Shown: positions 62,628 to 64,000 of the stretch, piece after piece
How the letters are laid out: each line of letters opens with the position of its first letter
Position numbering within the stretch: position 1 is the stretch's first letter
Origin: Paraburkholderia adhaesiva
GTDB lineage: Bacteria > Pseudomonadota > Gammaproteobacteria > Burkholderiales > Burkholderiaceae
Reading direction: 5' to 3'
Length of the DNA stretch: 64,000 bases
NCBI RefSeq assembly: GCF_021390575.1
Contig: NZ_JAJEJQ010000001.1
Span: 744,001-808,000, forward strand
Translations under genes and position numbers: made by a program
Notes under the pieces: generated by a model
Database searches by the model: none
Seen by the model: the letters and a program-made list of their open reading frames with translations, nothing else
Told to the model about the DNA's origin: nothing

Positions 62628-63379
62628 GCACCGTCGCTGACGAAATCACGCCTGAGCTGCAGACGAAGATCGCGCGGCTCGACGCGCTGCTCGGTTCGAT
62701 CGCGGCACGCCACGCGAGCGTGAAGTTCGCGAGCAGTCTCGCCGCCGAGGACATGCTGCTCACGCACGCAATCCTGTCGCGGTCGGTTGCGATCGGCATC
62801 TTCTCGCTGAACACCGGACGTCTCCATGCGGAAACGCTCGGCATGTTCGACCGCGTGCGCGAGCGTTATGGCTACGAGATCGAGCAGCTTCACCCGCAGC
62901 AGGACGCCGTTGACGAATACGTTGCGCAGCACGGTCTGAATGCGTTCTACGAGAGCGTCGATCTGCGCAAGCGCTGCTGCGAAATTCGCAAGGTCGAGCC
63001 GCTGAACCGCGCGCTCGCCGGTGTGTCGGCCTGGGTGACGGGCCAGCGCCGCGAACAGTCGGTCACGCGCGCGGAACTGCACGAGGAAGAGCGCGACGAC
63101 GCGCGCGGTATCGCCAAGTTCAATCCGCTCACCGACTGGACCGAAGCCGAAGTGTGGGCGTATCTGCGCGCCTTCGACGTGCCGGTGAACCCGCTGCACG
63201 CGCGCGGCTATCCGAGCATCGGCTGCGAACCCTGCACGCGTGCCGTGCGCCCCGGTGAAGACAGCCGCGCGGGCCGTTGGTGGTGGGAGTCGCGCGACAC
63301 GAAGGAATGCGGGCTGCATATCACGGCGTTGTCAGCGATTCCGGTCGTCGAAATGCGGCAATCGGAACGCGAGAGCTAA
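62624..63379 (+). CDS. cysH: Adenylylsulfate (APS) reductase, assimilatory
   Basis: This 251-residue protein reduces APS to sulfite with thioredoxin. A PP-loop-like start (VKFASSLAAEDMLLTHAI) is followed by the two iron-sulfur cysteine pairs, Cys118-Cys119 (KRCCEIRKVEPL) and Cys201-x2-Cys204 (GCEPCTRAV). The catalytic Cys229 is in the ECGLH tail. The paired cysteines indicate a [4Fe-4S] APS reductase and not a cluster-free PAPS reductase. It is translationally coupled to the DUF934 gene and 113 bp before cysD. Confidence 0.95.
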   Translation: MSTVADEITPELQTKIARLDALLGSIAARHASVKFASSLAAEDMLLTHAILSRSVAIGIFSLNTGRLHAETLGMFDRVRERYGYEIEQLHPQQDAVDEYVAQHGLNAFYESVDLRKRCCEIRKVEPLNRALAGVSAWVTGQRREQSVTRAELHEEERDDARGIAKFNPLTDWTEAEVWAYLRAFDVPVNPLHARGYPSIGCEPCTRAVRPGEDSRAGRWWWESRDTKECGLHITALSAIPVVEMRQSERES

Positions 63380-63492
63380 TATCAAGGTCTGGTGCGTGAG
63401 TTTGATCTGCGGATTTGAACCGCAGCATGCGCCAGAGTAGAGCAAGCATTCCGTGCCCCTGATGGCGGCACGGAACAACGAAGGACCTCAAT

Positions 63493-64000
63493 ATGAGCAC
63501 GACGCTCGATTCCACCGTGAACGCTCCACAACAAGTCACCGCGAACCGCATTGACCACCTCGACTGGCTCGAAGCCGAGTCGATCCACATCCTGCGCGAA
63601 CTGGTCGCCGAATGCAGCAAGCCCGCGCTGCTGTTCTCGGGCGGCAAGGATTCCGTGGTCGTGCTCGCGCTCGCCCTGAAGGCATTCGGCCTCGGCGCGA
63701 ACCGCAAGACCTCGCTGCCGTTTCCGCTCGTGCATATCGACACGGGACACAACTACGAAGAAGTGATCGACTTCCGCGACCGCCGCGCTGCCGAAATCGG
63801 CGCGCAGCTCGTGGTCGGCCACGTCGAGGATTCGATCAAGCGCGGCACCGTGCGTCTGCGCCGCGAAACGGATTCGCGCAACGCCGCGCAAGCGGTCACG
63901 CTGCTCGAAACCATCGAGCAACATGGTTACACGGCGATGATCGGCGGCGCGCGTCGCGATGAAGAGAAGGCTCGCGCGAAGGAGCGCATTTTCTCGTTCC
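63493..64000 (+). CDS. cysD: Sulfate adenylyltransferase subunit 2 (3' end outside window)
   Basis: The first 169 residues are visible, running off the right edge; CysD is usually about 300-320. The PP-loop motif is LLFSGGKDSVVVLALALKAF. Also typical are PFPLVHIDTGHNYEEVIDFR and IGGARRDEEKARAKERIFSF. With CysN it activates sulfate to APS, the substrate of CysH. AAGGA precedes the ATG. Confidence 0.95.
   Translation, partial: MSTTLDSTVNAPQQVTANRIDHLDWLEAESIHILRELVAECSKPALLFSGGKDSVVVLALALKAFGLGANRKTSLPFPLVHIDTGHNYEEVIDFRDRRAAEIGAQLVVGHVEDSIKRGTVRLRRETDSRNAAQAVTLLETIEQHGYTAMIGGARRDEEKARAKERIFSF

Overview
The window reads as a chromosomal segment of a Burkholderia sensu lato bacterium (Paraburkholderia/Caballeronia-like). 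The grounds are the Kdo hydroxylase gene between waaC and waaA, the urtABCDE-ureDABCEFG operon, the cysI-DUF934-cysH-cysD order and the GC-rich codon usage. The genus is inferred from gene content and order.

Layout. 2-2328 holds the end of a Tad/Flp pilus locus (tadC, tadE-like, tadG-like). 2586-6130 holds LPS inner-core genes (waaC, kdoO, waaA). 6131-7197 is a gene-poor scar with transposase remnants. 7198-41767 is the centrepiece: a 9,337-residue two-partner-secretion adhesin, an IS3-family element, the TpsB outer-membrane transporter, an HMW1C-type cytoplasmic N-glycosyltransferase and a GT4-like glycosyltransferase. 41760-44473 is a decayed zone with remnants of a methyltransferase and a TPR-type protein, a small membrane protein and an orphan PAAR protein. 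44474-55931 (minus strand) is a complete urea ABC transporter plus urease operon behind a near-consensus sigma-54 promoter. 56459-58949 (minus) holds a rhodanese, a Pcm-like methyltransferase and an orphan substrate-binding protein. 59157-64000 is the assimilatory sulfate module: cysB divergent from cysI-DUF934-cysH-cysD.

The most interesting system is the adhesin cluster. Its gene order (adhesin, TpsB, N-glycosyltransferase) is that of Haemophilus HMW1A/B/C. The adhesin contains about 6,600 residues of near-identical repeats. These are built from about 20-residue coils in which NX(S/T) sequons recur at fixed positions: 9 per 60-residue unit and 12 per 82-residue unit, so on the order of a thousand overall. 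The adjacent enzyme carries the motifs of the enzyme family that glucosylates exactly those sequons. I infer a hyper-N-glycosylated solenoid fibre, with the second glycosyltransferase probably extending the glycans. The repeat section has no Lys or Arg over roughly 6,950 residues, so trypsin-based proteomics would not detect it.

The surrounding genes are ordinary core functions. Urea uptake and hydrolysis probably respond to nitrogen status, and the sulfur genes to CysB.
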